Positions 7,547 through 17,086 are shown, counted from the first letter of the stretch. The stretch is 34,022 nucleotides of DNA from Desulfacyla sp964522045 (GCA_964522045.1 CAZFSF010000010.1:1-34022); one strand, 5' to 3'. Numbers and translations: made by a program. The notes: generated by a model not told the origin, from the letters alone.

Positions 7547-9691
7547 TTACATAGAACGATTCTGGAGGATAAGATCGCGGGAACCGGGTGATCTTGTCCG
7601 GTTAAGCCTGAAATAGATCCCCCCTAAATCCATGAGTTCCTTATGCGTTCCTTGCTCCCTGATCCGGCCATGATGCATGACCAGTATCTTGTCTGCCTTC
7701 CGGATAGTAGAGAGTCTGTGGGCCACGATCAGGGTGGTTCTTTTTTTAGCCATTTGTGAGATTGCCTCCTGGATGAGCCGCTCTGTTTCGGGGTCCACAC
7801 TTGATGTGGCCTCGTCTAAGATCAAGAGGCGGGGGTCGTTTGCCAATGCCCTGGCAAAGGAGAGGAGCTGGCGCTCACCCGCAGATAGGGATGCTCCTCC
7901 CTCACCGAGTTCCTGCGTAAAGCCACCCGGGAGCCTCTCGATAAAGGGACGGGCATTGGCCGCTTCCGCTGCATGACCAATCGCTTCACTGTTCAATTCC
8001 TCCCTGCCCAATGAAATATTGTCTTCCAGTTTGCCGGCAAAGATGAAGACATCCTGCATGCAGAGGCTGACCACATCCCGGAGTTTGGCGTTGGACCATT
8101 CCCTCAGATCAATACCGTCTAAGGTTACCGAACCCTCATCCGGGTCATAAAACCTCTCAACAAGATTAACCACTGTTGTCTTTCCAGAACCGGTGGCGCC
8201 TACTATGGCGGCTGTTTCCCCCGGTTTCACCTCAAAAGAGATATTGTGGAGTATTGGACGGTCTTTTTCGTACCCGAAAGAGACCCTATCAAAAACAAGA
8301 TGCCCCCCGATATTGGAAGGCGCCTTTGGCAACTCCGGCTCAGGGATTATCTCCCGGCTGTCCATGAATTCGAATATGCGTTCGGTGGAGGCCATGGCCA
8401 ACTGCATAATATTGTATTTCTCGGAAATATCCCTGATCGGCTTAAAGAACATCTGAATATAACTGATAAAGGCGACCAGTGTGCCTAAGGTCAGCTCTTC
8501 CTGTATGACTTTTCCGCCTCCATGCCAGATAAGAAAGGCGACGGCTAAGGAAGAAAAGAGCTCCATTGCCGGCATAAAGAGGGCAAACACACGAATCTGT
8601 TTCATGCCTGCCAAGTAATTCTCGTGATTGATCCGGGAAAAGGCCTCCATCTGGAATTTTTCCCTGACAAACAACTGTATGACCTGCATCCCGCTTATCC
8701 GCTCTTGCAAAAAACCATTTATCTTCGCGACGGTGGCCCGGAGTTGTCTGAAGGCCTCTCTTGCCATTGAGCTGAAAATAAACGTAACGCAAAATATAAC
8801 CGGGAGAAGAGTAAAACATATAAGGGCCAGCCTCCAGTTGAGGTAGAGAAGGATTATCAAGATGCCGGTGAGGATGAACAGATCTTTGAATACTGTTATG
8901 AAGACAGATTTGAACATCTCGTTGAGGTTTTCGATGTCGTTGGTCACCCGTGTAACCAGACGGCCAACCGGGTGCCGGTCAAAAAAGCGTAAAGATTGGG
9001 ATTGCATCCTGCTGAAAAGGGTCAGCCGTATATCGAGCATAATCCGCTGACCTGTGAATTCAAGGATGTAGTATTCGATGTAACCGATCCCCAATGATAA
9101 GAGGAGTAAGAAGAAAAAAATGGCAGCGATCAGGGTTACGCCATGCACGTCCCTGGCCCTTATTTTCAAAATTGTTTTTTCGGGGAGACGTTCGAGGAGT
9201 TTGTACGGGATCAGGAAAGAGCCATCTGTCATCTCATCTAAAGCATTTCTATCATTCCCTAAAAACCGCTCAATCTTTACGTCCCGCCCGACCCGGTAGA
9301 ACCGTTCAGATGACAAAAGCCTCTCGGTCCTGAGGAGGTGTAGCTCAGCGGGGTCTATTTTTTTTATGTTGAGGTTGGAGATGTAATACACAGAATGAAC
9401 ACTGTTTGTTTCTAATAGATGACTATACCTCTCTCTAAGATCACGATAGGCTGGATCTGTTAACCTGCCTGAATCAACTCGATACCACGAAGCCACGATG
9501 TACCGGTCAATGGCGATTTTAGTAAGATAGGGAACAGTGAGGTCAAAGAGGGTAATCAGAATCGAGAGCAGGAGGCCGGCGGCAATTCTCTTTTGGTAGG
9601 GAATGGCAAAATGGGCAAGTCTCTTCAATAACCTGAGATTATACGGCTTGCCTAATTGCCCCTCCTCTGCGTATCCATAGTCTTTAAACAT
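7547..9691 (-). CDS. Heterodimeric ABC exporter subunit with catalytic Glu and an extracytoplasmic insert (BmrD/LmrD/TM288-like)
   Basis: 714 residues: a six-helix exporter domain followed by a nucleotide-binding domain with Walker A GATGSGKTT (about 500), signature LSAGERQ (about 602) and Walker B LLILDEATSSVDPETE (about 622). The catalytic Glu is present, but the signature deviates from LSGGQ. Between helices 1 and 2 (about residues 65-178) there is a charged, soluble insert of some 110 residues, which recalls the extracellular domain of BmrD. The gene starts 7 bases after the stop of the partner exporter gene, which has the mirror-image defects, so together they should form one asymmetric pump. 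Substrate unknown (drug, lipid or peptide). No terminator is visible after the stop. Confidence 0.9.
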   Translation of the reverse strand: MFKDYGYAEEGQLGKPYNLRLLKRLAHFAIPYQKRIAAGLLLSILITLFDLTVPYLTKIAIDRYIVASWYRVDSGRLTDPAYRDLRERYSHLLETNSVHSVYYISNLNIKKIDPAELHLLRTERLLSSERFYRVGRDVKIERFLGNDRNALDEMTDGSFLIPYKLLERLPEKTILKIRARDVHGVTLIAAIFFFLLLLSLGIGYIEYYILEFTGQRIMLDIRLTLFSRMQSQSLRFFDRHPVGRLVTRVTNDIENLNEMFKSVFITVFKDLFILTGILIILLYLNWRLALICFTLLPVIFCVTFIFSSMAREAFRQLRATVAKINGFLQERISGMQVIQLFVREKFQMEAFSRINHENYLAGMKQIRVFALFMPAMELFSSLAVAFLIWHGGGKVIQEELTLGTLVAFISYIQMFFKPIRDISEKYNIMQLAMASTERIFEFMDSREIIPEPELPKAPSNIGGHLVFDRVSFGYEKDRPILHNISFEVKPGETAAIVGATGSGKTTVVNLVERFYDPDEGSVTLDGIDLREWSNAKLRDVVSLCMQDVFIFAGKLEDNISLGREELNSEAIGHAAEAANARPFIERLPGGFTQELGEGGASLSAGERQLLSFARALANDPRLLILDEATSSVDPETERLIQEAISQMAKKRTTLIVAHRLSTIRKADKILVMHHGRIREQGTHKELMDLGGIYFRLNRTRSPGSRDLILQNRSM

Positions 9692-9698
9692 GGCGTAA

Positions 9699-11537
9699 TC
9701 AGATCCCCAGTTCCAGTTCCTCTTCTAAGCGTTGCTCCTCATACAGGGTGGCATAGACCCCCCCAAGAGCTATAAGGCTGTTATGGTTCCCCTCTTCCAC
9801 CAGTTCACCCCTGTCAAGCACTACAATCCGATCCGCCCTGCTGATGGTTGAAACCCTGTGCGAGACAATCAGATTGGTTTTGTCGTGCCGCAGATTCAGG
9901 ATCTGGTTCAAGATTTCCTCTTCAGTACGGGTATCCACCATGGAGAGGGCATCATCTAATATCAGGACGGGTAGAGGATGCACAATTGCCCTTGCAATGG
10001 TCAGACGCTGCCTCTGCCCACCTGAGAGGGTTATTCCACGTTCCCCCAACACTGTGTCTAAGCCTCTTTCAAGATCTTGAATTTCTTCAAGAATACCGGC
10101 GGCGTGCAAAGCCTTTTCCAGGGCCTGGTCGTCTATTCCGTCCCTGCCGAAGACCACATTGTTGCGTATGGTATCAGAAAACAGAAAGACCTCCTGTGAT
10201 ACAACGCCGATTTTTTCCCTCAGGGTCTTAAGCGGGATCTGCCGGATGTCACGTCTATCCAGAAAGACCGTGTTTACATGAACATCCAAGAGACGTGGGA
10301 TAGTCTGTAACAGGGTCGTCTTGCCCGATCCCACCCGTCCTACAATTGCCACTGTTTCACAGGTATTAATTTTCAGATGAATGCCCTTCAAGGCGTAACC
10401 AGTCTGACCGGGGTATTTCAGGCTAAGGTCTCTTATCTCAATCTCTCCCTCCACCGGTTTTAAAGTGGTTCTTTCCGGAATCTCAGCATCTGCGAAGTCC
10501 TGCAGCGACGTCGGATCCTTTATATCCGGGACCTCTTCAAGGATGTGGTTAATGCGGCGCATGCAGGCCGATCCCCTCTGGATTAGGTTTGTAACCCAGC
10601 CCATGGCCATCATCGGCCATGTCAACAGGTTAAGATAGCTGATAAATGCCACAAAATCACCCGGGGTAATGTTCCCCAAGATTGCATAACGCCCCCCTAA
10701 CAGGATGACAATGGCGAGGCCCGCGTTGGTAAAGATCGTCATCATGGGGAAAAAGAGGGCAAGGGTTTTAGCTAAATTCATGTTTTCGGCGACATATCTC
10801 TCCCCCTGCTCCTTTATCTTTGTGTATTCCCATGTCTCACGGTTATTGGCCTTGACCACCCTGATACCGGCAAACGCCTCCCTGGCCCGCTCGGTGAGAT
10901 CGGCAAACGTTCTTTGGACAGCTTCAAATCCCGTAGACATCCGCCGCGTAAGGATCTTGATGAGTATAATAACGACCGGCGCCGGGATCAGGGAAATCAG
11001 GGTTAACTTCAGATCAATGGACATCATGAACCCGATTGCAGCAATACCGAGGACAGTTCCGTCAATCAGGGCCACCAGTCCCATGCCGCTGGCCATCCGG
11101 ATGGCATTGATATCATTCATCGCCCTGGCCATAAGGTCTCCGGTCCGGGTTTTATGAAAAAATGAGATGGGGAGGGTCTGGAGATGCCCGTACATCCGGT
11201 TTCTCAGACCCTGTTCAACCTTCCTCGAATGGCCGAGTATCAGGCGTCTCCACACATAACGAAACAGAGCGATCATCAAGGCGATTGCAACAATTATTAT
11301 CCCCTGTTGAAACAAGAGAGATCCCGTTTCAGGGGTATGGGTAACAAGAAGGTCTATCGCCCTTTTGATGACCAAAGGGATAAGGAGGAGAAGAAAATCG
11401 ACTAAGAGGAGGCTCAGGAGTCCAACGCTGAGCGCCCAGCGATTCTGGACAAAGTATGTACCAAGGGGCTGGAAATTTTTTAGCATTGCAGCAAAGGGGG
11501 TGGAGAAAATCAGTTTTGCAGCGGCACTTGGATTCAT
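9699..11537 (-). CDS. Heterodimeric ABC exporter subunit with degenerate Walker B (BmrC/LmrC/TM287-like)
   Basis: About 612 residues from the ATG at 11537: six transmembrane helices, then a nucleotide-binding domain with Walker A VGRVGSGKTT (about 402), canonical signature LSGGQRQRL (about 503) and Walker B VLILDDALSMVD, in which Asp replaces the catalytic Glu. This is the expected partner for the downstream subunit. The start is uncertain: the frame is open to 11690, an ATG at 11486 (MLKNFQPLG) lies just before the first helix, and the ATG at 11537 has AAGGGAA somewhat far upstream (about 15 bases). A TATAAT-like box immediately upstream of 11537 could make the 11486 start the true one. The longer frame would overlap the divergent lipoprotein gene and is unlikely. 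Confidence 0.88.
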   Translation of the reverse strand: MNPSAAAKLIFSTPFAAMLKNFQPLGTYFVQNRWALSVGLLSLLLVDFLLLLIPLVIKRAIDLLVTHTPETGSLLFQQGIIIVAIALMIALFRYVWRRLILGHSRKVEQGLRNRMYGHLQTLPISFFHKTRTGDLMARAMNDINAIRMASGMGLVALIDGTVLGIAAIGFMMSIDLKLTLISLIPAPVVIILIKILTRRMSTGFEAVQRTFADLTERAREAFAGIRVVKANNRETWEYTKIKEQGERYVAENMNLAKTLALFFPMMTIFTNAGLAIVILLGGRYAILGNITPGDFVAFISYLNLLTWPMMAMGWVTNLIQRGSACMRRINHILEEVPDIKDPTSLQDFADAEIPERTTLKPVEGEIEIRDLSLKYPGQTGYALKGIHLKINTCETVAIVGRVGSGKTTLLQTIPRLLDVHVNTVFLDRRDIRQIPLKTLREKIGVVSQEVFLFSDTIRNNVVFGRDGIDDQALEKALHAAGILEEIQDLERGLDTVLGERGITLSGGQRQRLTIARAIVHPLPVLILDDALSMVDTRTEEEILNQILNLRHDKTNLIVSHRVSTISRADRIVVLDRGELVEEGNHNSLIALGGVYATLYEEQRLEEELELGI

Positions 11538-11543
11538 AGTGTT

Positions 11544-11574
11544 ATTATATAATTCCCTTGCCATCCATTTGCAA
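11544..11574 (-). promoter_or_regulatory. Possible promoter for the ABC exporter pair
   Basis: On the minus strand TTGCAA (11574-11569) is followed by TATATAAT (11551-11544), with a spacer of 17 to 19 bases depending on which hexamer is taken. Transcription would begin near 11537, which favours either a leaderless message or translation from the ATG at 11486. Confidence 0.28.
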
Positions 11575-11679
11575 TGGATACTCTCGGGGAGCACAGTTTT
11601 CTGTTCGATGACATATCGGAATTCGAGTTGCCCTTTGTTGGCCTGGTCTTCTATGTTAAATACTGATATAAAGCAAAAC

Positions 11680-13725
11680 ATGAAGTCCACATTATTGCGT
11701 TACATCCGGTCCGCCATCTGGCTCATTTTTTCCATTATTATTTGTTTGGGGTGCTCTTCAACAGATGTTTTGCGAGATGATGTCTGTGAACCGCTTCCTG
11801 CGAGCACGCCTTTGGGCCGGGAGCGGCAATCGAGGGGGGTCAATCGCGCCGAACGGCTATTTCGCCACGTGTTGCAAGAGCAACCTCAGGCTTTGTTCCA
11901 ATACACTCGCCTTGTTGATGCATTTAAAAAAAGAGCGGATCCGCACGGGGTTCCGTTTATCCCATTTGCAACATCCCGTGTCATCGGAGATCCCCTCTCC
12001 CTTGAGTCCCTGACCCATACGCTGGTCTATTATGATTCTCTGTACCCCGTCAAGAACAGACGTCCGGAAGGCTACATCTCTCCTGAAATGGTTCCGAGAG
12101 CGTTTGTTTATTGCGCCGCAGAACAACTCGATGTGGACCAAACCATAATAAGAAAAACATTTCAGGAAACCACGTCCTATAGGGGGGATAAACCGTTGAA
12201 ATTTATCTCCCTCGTTGACCGGTTGATTGCCGGTGTCACTGACTCGAACCGTTTGATAGAGAGGGCTTTTTCGTCTATCTCCCCCGATGATAGGCGCCGA
12301 TTGCTTCATATGTTTCCCAAATTGCCCAACGAGTTTATCATGTCCAACCATATTTCAGAGACCGATGCTATTTTCATGCTCGATTTTGCCAAAAAGGTCG
12401 ATATGGCAGAACTCTTCGCTGGTTTTTCCGTTCTATCGACTCTACTTTCTCCTGAATTTTTGGCACAGCTCAAGCAAGAAAGTGCCGATACACATGATCG
12501 GCCATTGGATCGTGAGATCTATCCGGGGTTAAAGGGGCGATTCCTTGCTGTGCGAGAAACTCCGGCAGGGCTTCTCCTGATCGGAGATGAGGGACCCAAC
12601 ATCTACGGCGTGGACGCATCTGTTATAATCGACTTAGGGGGAGACGATATCTATCTGAACAACGCCGGCTCTCCGGTTTATGAGACCAAAGACGGCCATG
12701 TCGAGAGTATCGATTCACACAGTAGTGTTATCATAGATTTTGCTGGCAATGACCGATACCTGAACAGTAAGTTTGCCACAATTGCATCCGGGTTTTTTGG
12801 AGTGGGTCTGATCGTGGATATGGAGGGGGATGATTTTTACAGCGGAGACCGGCTTTCATTGGGTGCTTCCTTTTTTGGGGTGGGCTGCCTTATCGATATG
12901 GCTGGCAATGACACCTACGCATGTCAGGAAATGGGACAGGGGAGCGCGTTTTTCGGGTGTGCGCTCCTGTTGGACATGGCCGGGGATGATCTCTATGAAG
13001 GCGCCAAGTATGTTCAGGGATTCGGGGGGCCGCTCGGATTTGGGCAGCTCCTTGATCTGAAGGGGGACGATTTCTATCGAGCCGGATGGAAGCATGGGTC
13101 AAGCTACGGCACAGCGAACATGTACCAGGCCTGCTCACAGGGGGCGGCATGGGGATTCCGGGGTTATGCCGGTGGAGGCATCGGCATACTGTATGATCTC
13201 TTGGGAGATGATTTCTATCAGGCTGGAAACTTTTCCCAGGGGACAGGCTACTATTTCGGATTCGGGATGCTCCGTGATGACGGAGGAGATGATGAATACC
13301 GCGGAGGCCGTTATTGCCAGGGATCTGCCGCGCACCGGGCGGTTGGCGCTTTTGTGGATGTCTCGGGCGACGACATCTACTCCGGGCGGATCGCAGCTAA
13401 TCAGGGGGGCGCATGGGATCTTTCTGTGGCCGGCTTCTTTGATTATGCGGGCAACGACTCCTACAGGGGGACGGAGCTTTCCATGGGCTCAGGTGCCCAG
13501 AACGGCCTGGGATTTTTCTACGATGGAGGAGGAAAGGACCGGTACAGGGGGAACAAAAAATCTTTCGGGTACAGCGGTGACCACTCCTATGGCGGGGGGC
13601 GGAATGCGGGCAATCTCGGCGTGTTCATAGATACAGGTGGGTGCTTTGATACCTATCCAGTAGGCCCGTTCGCGAACGATAAGTTCATTATTCGGGGGGA
13701 TACAGGGGTTTTTCTTGATGAATGA
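11680..13725 (+). CDS. Lipoprotein with about eleven G-D/N-D-x-Y repeats, function unknown
   Basis: 681 residues. A lipoprotein signal ends IIICLGC, with Cys25 as the lipid-modified residue. Residues 26 to about 305 form a non-repetitive domain. From about 310 to the end a unit of roughly 25-40 residues recurs at least eleven times; its core is hydrophobic-D-x-x-G-(D/N)-D-x-Y (IIDLGGDDIY, IIDFAGNDRY, IVDMEGDDFY, LIDMAGNDTY, LLDMAGDDLY and so on), often followed by QG and a Gly-rich turn; the last copy is degenerate. The regular Gly/Asp pattern suggests a beta-solenoid that could bind calcium, but I know no named family. The ATG at 11680 lacks a clear ribosome site; it is chosen because the signal peptide starts there, and the open frame reaches back to 11365. 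It overlaps the following VanZ-like gene by 8 bases. Confidence 0.8.
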   Translation: MKSTLLRYIRSAIWLIFSIIICLGCSSTDVLRDDVCEPLPASTPLGRERQSRGVNRAERLFRHVLQEQPQALFQYTRLVDAFKKRADPHGVPFIPFATSRVIGDPLSLESLTHTLVYYDSLYPVKNRRPEGYISPEMVPRAFVYCAAEQLDVDQTIIRKTFQETTSYRGDKPLKFISLVDRLIAGVTDSNRLIERAFSSISPDDRRRLLHMFPKLPNEFIMSNHISETDAIFMLDFAKKVDMAELFAGFSVLSTLLSPEFLAQLKQESADTHDRPLDREIYPGLKGRFLAVRETPAGLLLIGDEGPNIYGVDASVIIDLGGDDIYLNNAGSPVYETKDGHVESIDSHSSVIIDFAGNDRYLNSKFATIASGFFGVGLIVDMEGDDFYSGDRLSLGASFFGVGCLIDMAGNDTYACQEMGQGSAFFGCALLLDMAGDDLYEGAKYVQGFGGPLGFGQLLDLKGDDFYRAGWKHGSSYGTANMYQACSQGAAWGFRGYAGGGIGILYDLLGDDFYQAGNFSQGTGYYFGFGMLRDDGGDDEYRGGRYCQGSAAHRAVGAFVDVSGDDIYSGRIAANQGGAWDLSVAGFFDYAGNDSYRGTELSMGSGAQNGLGFFYDGGGKDRYRGNKKSFGYSGDHSYGGGRNAGNLGVFIDTGGCFDTYPVGPFANDKFIIRGDTGVFLDE

Positions 13726-14662
13726 GCGTTTTTATCCAAGACGGAACAGGTTTCAAGTCCTTAAGACCCCGCGTTTATGGTTGGCCCTGTTGTCTGTGAC
13801 CTTCTGGGTGACAATGAGCTTGCTTCACCTGAAACTGTCCAAATTAATTGTTTCCCCTCTCCCCACCCCCTTTGGGAACTTCACGCCTTCAGATTATTCA
13901 TCCGCATCGGGTTGGGTGGGACTTACGGCACTGGTCCTGATTGTGTTTTTACAGGCAAGAAAGGGTCAACATCATTTACGGACTTTTGTCTACTGGTTTC
14001 TCTTGCTGGCTGTTATCTTTGCAGCCAACAGAATACTCTTGGTCTCCCCCAATGAATACGTTCATTATCCCCAGTACGCTATTCTTGTCATCCTCATGTG
14101 GCTCAGCATTGATCCGGACCGAACCCGGTGGCCCTTCGGACGTATCCTCTTTTGGGCCACCTTTATGGGGATCATCGATGAGGTGAATCAGTATCTATTT
14201 GTGTGCCCGTCCTATGGCGACTACCTGGATTTTAACGACTTCTTTCTGAACCAGTTGGGGGTAGTGACAGGGCTTCTCCTGGTCTACGGATTTCATGCCC
14301 CGAAAAATCAGGACAGGCCCACATTGTCCCTATTCAAATCTGTTGAGTTTAGGTTAGTCGCCGTTTGTTTTGTCATTCTGATTCTCCTTCATGCAGCAGG
14401 AAGATTGTACGTCACGCCTCCAAAGGCGGTCCCTCCGGGCGGGATAGCTTTGGTGAATGGAAAAAGGGCCATATATATTGAAAGAAAGCCGGGGATAATG
14501 GGGAATTGGAACAAGGTGTCAGAAGAAAACGTGTATTATGTCCTTGCCCCGGCAAGCGGTCTGTTTCTGCTCCTGATAACAGGCCTCATTTTCTCGACTT
14601 ATGATCCACGGTTTTCCCGTCGGCTATTCATCAGACTCAGTTTATTAGACACCCCCCCCTAA
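13718..14662 (+). CDS. VanZ-like integral membrane protein
   Basis: 314 residues with about eight hydrophobic helices. The segment FMGIIDEVNQYLFVCPSYGDYLDFNDFFLNQLGVVTG (here split: DEVNQYLF, DYLDFNDF, NQLG) matches the VanZ-like pattern of a conserved D-E-x-x-Q, then Asp, Asn and Gly. VanZ-like proteins are poorly understood membrane proteins; VanZ itself gives low-level teicoplanin resistance. The ATG overlaps the end of the repeat lipoprotein gene by 8 bases, so the two are likely cotranslated and could act together in the envelope. A TTG one codon earlier is also open. The stretch between the last two helices (about residues 225-270, PPKAVPPGGIALVNGKR) is soluble. Confidence 0.7.
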   Translation: MNERFYPRRNRFQVLKTPRLWLALLSVTFWVTMSLLHLKLSKLIVSPLPTPFGNFTPSDYSSASGWVGLTALVLIVFLQARKGQHHLRTFVYWFLLLAVIFAANRILLVSPNEYVHYPQYAILVILMWLSIDPDRTRWPFGRILFWATFMGIIDEVNQYLFVCPSYGDYLDFNDFFLNQLGVVTGLLLVYGFHAPKNQDRPTLSLFKSVEFRLVAVCFVILILLHAAGRLYVTPPKAVPPGGIALVNGKRAIYIERKPGIMGNWNKVSEENVYYVLAPASGLFLLLITGLIFSTYDPRFSRRLFIRLSLLDTPP

Positions 14663-14711
14663 AAAACCTACTGTATCGCCAATGCCTTTTATGGGATTTC
14701 GCTTTTACCCC

Positions 14712-14739
14712 TTGACATATGGGCTACAAGCCGTATAAT
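14712..14739 (+). promoter_or_regulatory. Near-consensus sigma-70 promoter for the kor-hdr cluster
   Basis: TTGACA (14712-14717), 16-base spacer, TATAAT (14734-14739): both hexamers are perfect. The korD start codon lies 55 bases further on. This is the best promoter in the window and suggests high, housekeeping-type expression of the redox cluster. Confidence 0.85.
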
Positions 14740-14794
14740 GCATGCTTTTTGGGCCAGGGCCCAAGTTGATTTAACCTAAGTTGAGAGAAGGTCC

Positions 14795-15082
14795 ATGGTA
14801 TTTTGGCGGGTTCCGTTTGATTCGGAAGAAATTCAGATCACAACCGGTATTGTATATATCATCGAAGATCGCTGCAAGGGATGCGGGTATTGTATTGAAT
14901 ATTGCCCTCGGGACGTTCTCGAATTTTCCTCCAAGTTCAATACCAAGGGCTACCACCCCCCCGCTGTTAAGAAACCGGATGATTGCGTCAACTGCCATTA
15001 TTGCGAGATCTTATGTCCTGAATTTGCCATTTATTCGGTTGAAACGTCTACAGAACAAGGCTCAGGATCGGAGAAAGGATGA
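14795..15082 (+). CDS. korD: 2-oxoacid:ferredoxin oxidoreductase delta subunit (two [4Fe-4S] ferredoxin)
   Basis: A 95-residue ferredoxin with two cluster motifs, CKGCGYCIEYC and CVNCHYCEILC. It would carry electrons from the thiamine-diphosphate subunit of the oxidoreductase to free ferredoxin or to the Hdr-like proteins encoded downstream. The ATG is preceded by GAGAAGG. Its stop overlaps the korA start (ATGA), the tight coupling usual for korDABC operons. The order delta-alpha-beta-gamma and the sequence type are those of 2-oxoglutarate or related 2-oxoacid oxidoreductases rather than of single-chain pyruvate:ferredoxin oxidoreductase. Confidence 0.92.
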   Translation: MVFWRVPFDSEEIQITTGIVYIIEDRCKGCGYCIEYCPRDVLEFSSKFNTKGYHPPAVKKPDDCVNCHYCEILCPEFAIYSVETSTEQGSGSEKG

Positions 15083-16224
15083 GACCAGCAGTCCTCACAG
15101 GTGAGCATTTTATGACAGGCGATGTTGCCTGTGCAGAAGGTGCTCTCGCAGCAGGGTGCCGTTTTTTTGCCGGTTATCCCATTACCCCCGCCACAGAGGT
15201 CGCAGAGCATATCGCAGAAAGGCTCCCGGAGGTTGGCGGGACATTTATCCAGATGGAGGACGAGATTGCGTCGATGGCCTCAATAATTGGCGCCTCATGT
15301 GCAGGCGTAAAGAGTATGACATCGACCTCAGGCCCCGGTTTTAGTCTGATGATGGAGAATATAGGTCTGGCCATCTGTACGGAAACCCCATGCGTTGTAG
15401 TAAATGTGCAGCGAGCCGGTCCATCCACGGGTCTCCCCACCCAGGGGGCACAGGGTGATATGATGCAGGCCCGGTGGGGTTCGCACGGTCATTATGATAT
15501 CATCGCTTTGGCGCCAGCTTCACCCCAAGAGATCTTCTACCTGACCATTGAAGCTTTTAATCTGAGTGAAACCTACCGGTTGCCCGTACTGATCATGACC
15601 GATGAGATGATAGGACATATCAGCGAACGGGTCGTCATACCGGAGGCTAAAAAAATCAAGACCGTTTCAAGACCAAGGCCAAAGGGTAGAAAGGACCGTT
15701 TCAAGCCATTTGAGCCAGGGCCCAATGGCGTGGCGCCCATGGCCTCTGCGGGCGAGGGATATCATATCCACGTGACCGGATTGACCCATGACGAACGGGG
15801 CTATCCGGTGATGACGGTTGAAACGCAGAAGGCGATGATGGCCCAACTTATGGGAAAGATCCAGCGGAATCTCGATGACATTATTCGAACAGAGGCCTAC
15901 CGGCTTGAGGATGCAGAAATTGTTATTGTTTCCTATGGCGTGTCCGCTCGAACCAGCCTGGCCGCGGTTGATGAAGCGCGTGATCAAGGGATAAAGGCAG
16001 GCCTGCTACGGTTGATCACAGTATGGCCTTTCCCGGAAGCCCTGATCCAAAACTTGGCAAAAAGGGTGAAATGCTTTGTTACAGTAGAGATCAATTTAGG
16101 TCAAATCCACCTCGAAGTGGAACGATGCGCAGCAGACAAGGCCCCATCTTTTTTGGTGGGGCACCCCGGGGGAACAATCATCACTCCCGAGCGTGTTGTA
16201 GAGGTGTTGAAGGAGTTTTTTTAA
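15079..16224 (+). CDS. korA: 2-oxoacid:ferredoxin oxidoreductase alpha subunit
   Basis: 381 residues. Hallmarks are AGYPITPATEVAEHI, the STSGPGFSLM segment, and RAGPSTGLPTQGAQGD, all typical of KorA-type alpha subunits (pyrimidine-binding transketolase-like domain followed by domain II). The enzyme decarboxylates a 2-oxoacid with CoA to give acyl-CoA, CO2 and reduced ferredoxin, or runs in reverse. The substrate cannot be fixed from sequence: 2-oxoglutarate is the default, but branched-chain or aryl 2-oxoacids are possible. ATGA overlap with korD upstream; korB begins four bases downstream. Confidence 0.92.
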   Translation: MRPAVLTGEHFMTGDVACAEGALAAGCRFFAGYPITPATEVAEHIAERLPEVGGTFIQMEDEIASMASIIGASCAGVKSMTSTSGPGFSLMMENIGLAICTETPCVVVNVQRAGPSTGLPTQGAQGDMMQARWGSHGHYDIIALAPASPQEIFYLTIEAFNLSETYRLPVLIMTDEMIGHISERVVIPEAKKIKTVSRPRPKGRKDRFKPFEPGPNGVAPMASAGEGYHIHVTGLTHDERGYPVMTVETQKAMMAQLMGKIQRNLDDIIRTEAYRLEDAEIVIVSYGVSARTSLAAVDEARDQGIKAGLLRLITVWPFPEALIQNLAKRVKCFVTVEINLGQIHLEVERCAADKAPSFLVGHPGGTIITPERVVEVLKEFF

Positions 16225-16228
16225 AAGT

Positions 16229-17086
16229 ATGAACCAGATCAAAAAGCAAGCCAAACATCCCCTGGATGACCTTCTCCGAATAGACCGTATTCCGCATATC
16301 TGGTGCCCCGGGTGTGGTATCGGCACGGCGTTTTCTGCCTCCCTTATCGCCATGAGAGAGAGTGGTATTGATCTTGAGAAAACAGTGATGGTTTCAGGGA
16401 TAGGCTGTTCAGGAAGAGGGGCGGGATATGTAAATTTAGACTCCTATCATACCACCCATGGGAGGGCCATCCCCTTTGCCACAGGGATGAAAATGGCCAA
16501 CCCCGAACTCAATGTTGTGGTATTCAGCGGTGACGGAGATCTCTTTGCTATCGGCGGCAATCATTTTATCCATGCGGCCCGACGTAATGTGGACCTCACG
16601 GTTGTATGTGTCAATAATTTCAATTACGGTATGACAGGAGGTCAGGCGGCAGCCACCACCCCCCACATGGCCAAGACGACCACCACGCCTGTGGGAAATC
16701 CCGATACTCCTTTCAATCTCCCCCTTTTGGCCTACGCATCAGGGGCTACCTATGTGGCGAGATGGACCATCCTGCATACCCGTGATCTTACGGAATCCAT
16801 CAAAGAGGCCCTTCTTAACAGAGGGTTTTCCTTTATTGAGGTCCTCTCGCCCTGCCCGATCAATTACGGCCGGAGAAATAAGGAAAAGGGAATAGACTCA
16901 TTAAAGATTTATCAGGAGCGCACCATTATCAGGAATGATGCTCAGCCATGGGAATTGGATATCGATTTTGACAGGGGAATTGTCTTGGGCAAATTTATTC
17001 AGACGGAACGGCCCACCTGTACAGACAGATATGACAACACATGCCGGCCAAAGGAATTTATAGAGGGAGAAAAGGGTCTGGAATAA
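16229..17086 (+). CDS. korB: 2-oxoacid:ferredoxin oxidoreductase beta subunit (thiamine diphosphate)
   Basis: 285 residues. The N-terminal WCPGCGIGT and SGIGCSGRGAGY and the thiamine-diphosphate motif SGDGD followed by VNNFNYGMTGGQ mark a Kor beta subunit, which holds the thiamine diphosphate and contributes cysteines for the proximal Fe-S cluster (Cys in WCPGCG and GIGCSG). Length is normal. The stop overlaps the korC start (TAATG, 17084-17088). Confidence 0.93.
   Translation: MNQIKKQAKHPLDDLLRIDRIPHIWCPGCGIGTAFSASLIAMRESGIDLEKTVMVSGIGCSGRGAGYVNLDSYHTTHGRAIPFATGMKMANPELNVVVFSGDGDLFAIGGNHFIHAARRNVDLTVVCVNNFNYGMTGGQAAATTPHMAKTTTTPVGNPDTPFNLPLLAYASGATYVARWTILHTRDLTESIKEALLNRGFSFIEVLSPCPINYGRRNKEKGIDSLKIYQERTIIRNDAQPWELDIDFDRGIVLGKFIQTERPTCTDRYDNTCRPKEFIEGEKGLE

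Noticed and set aside
11538..11690. N-terminal extension of the ABC exporter frame to 11690
   Set aside because: It would overlap the divergent lipoprotein start and does not look like exporter sequence.
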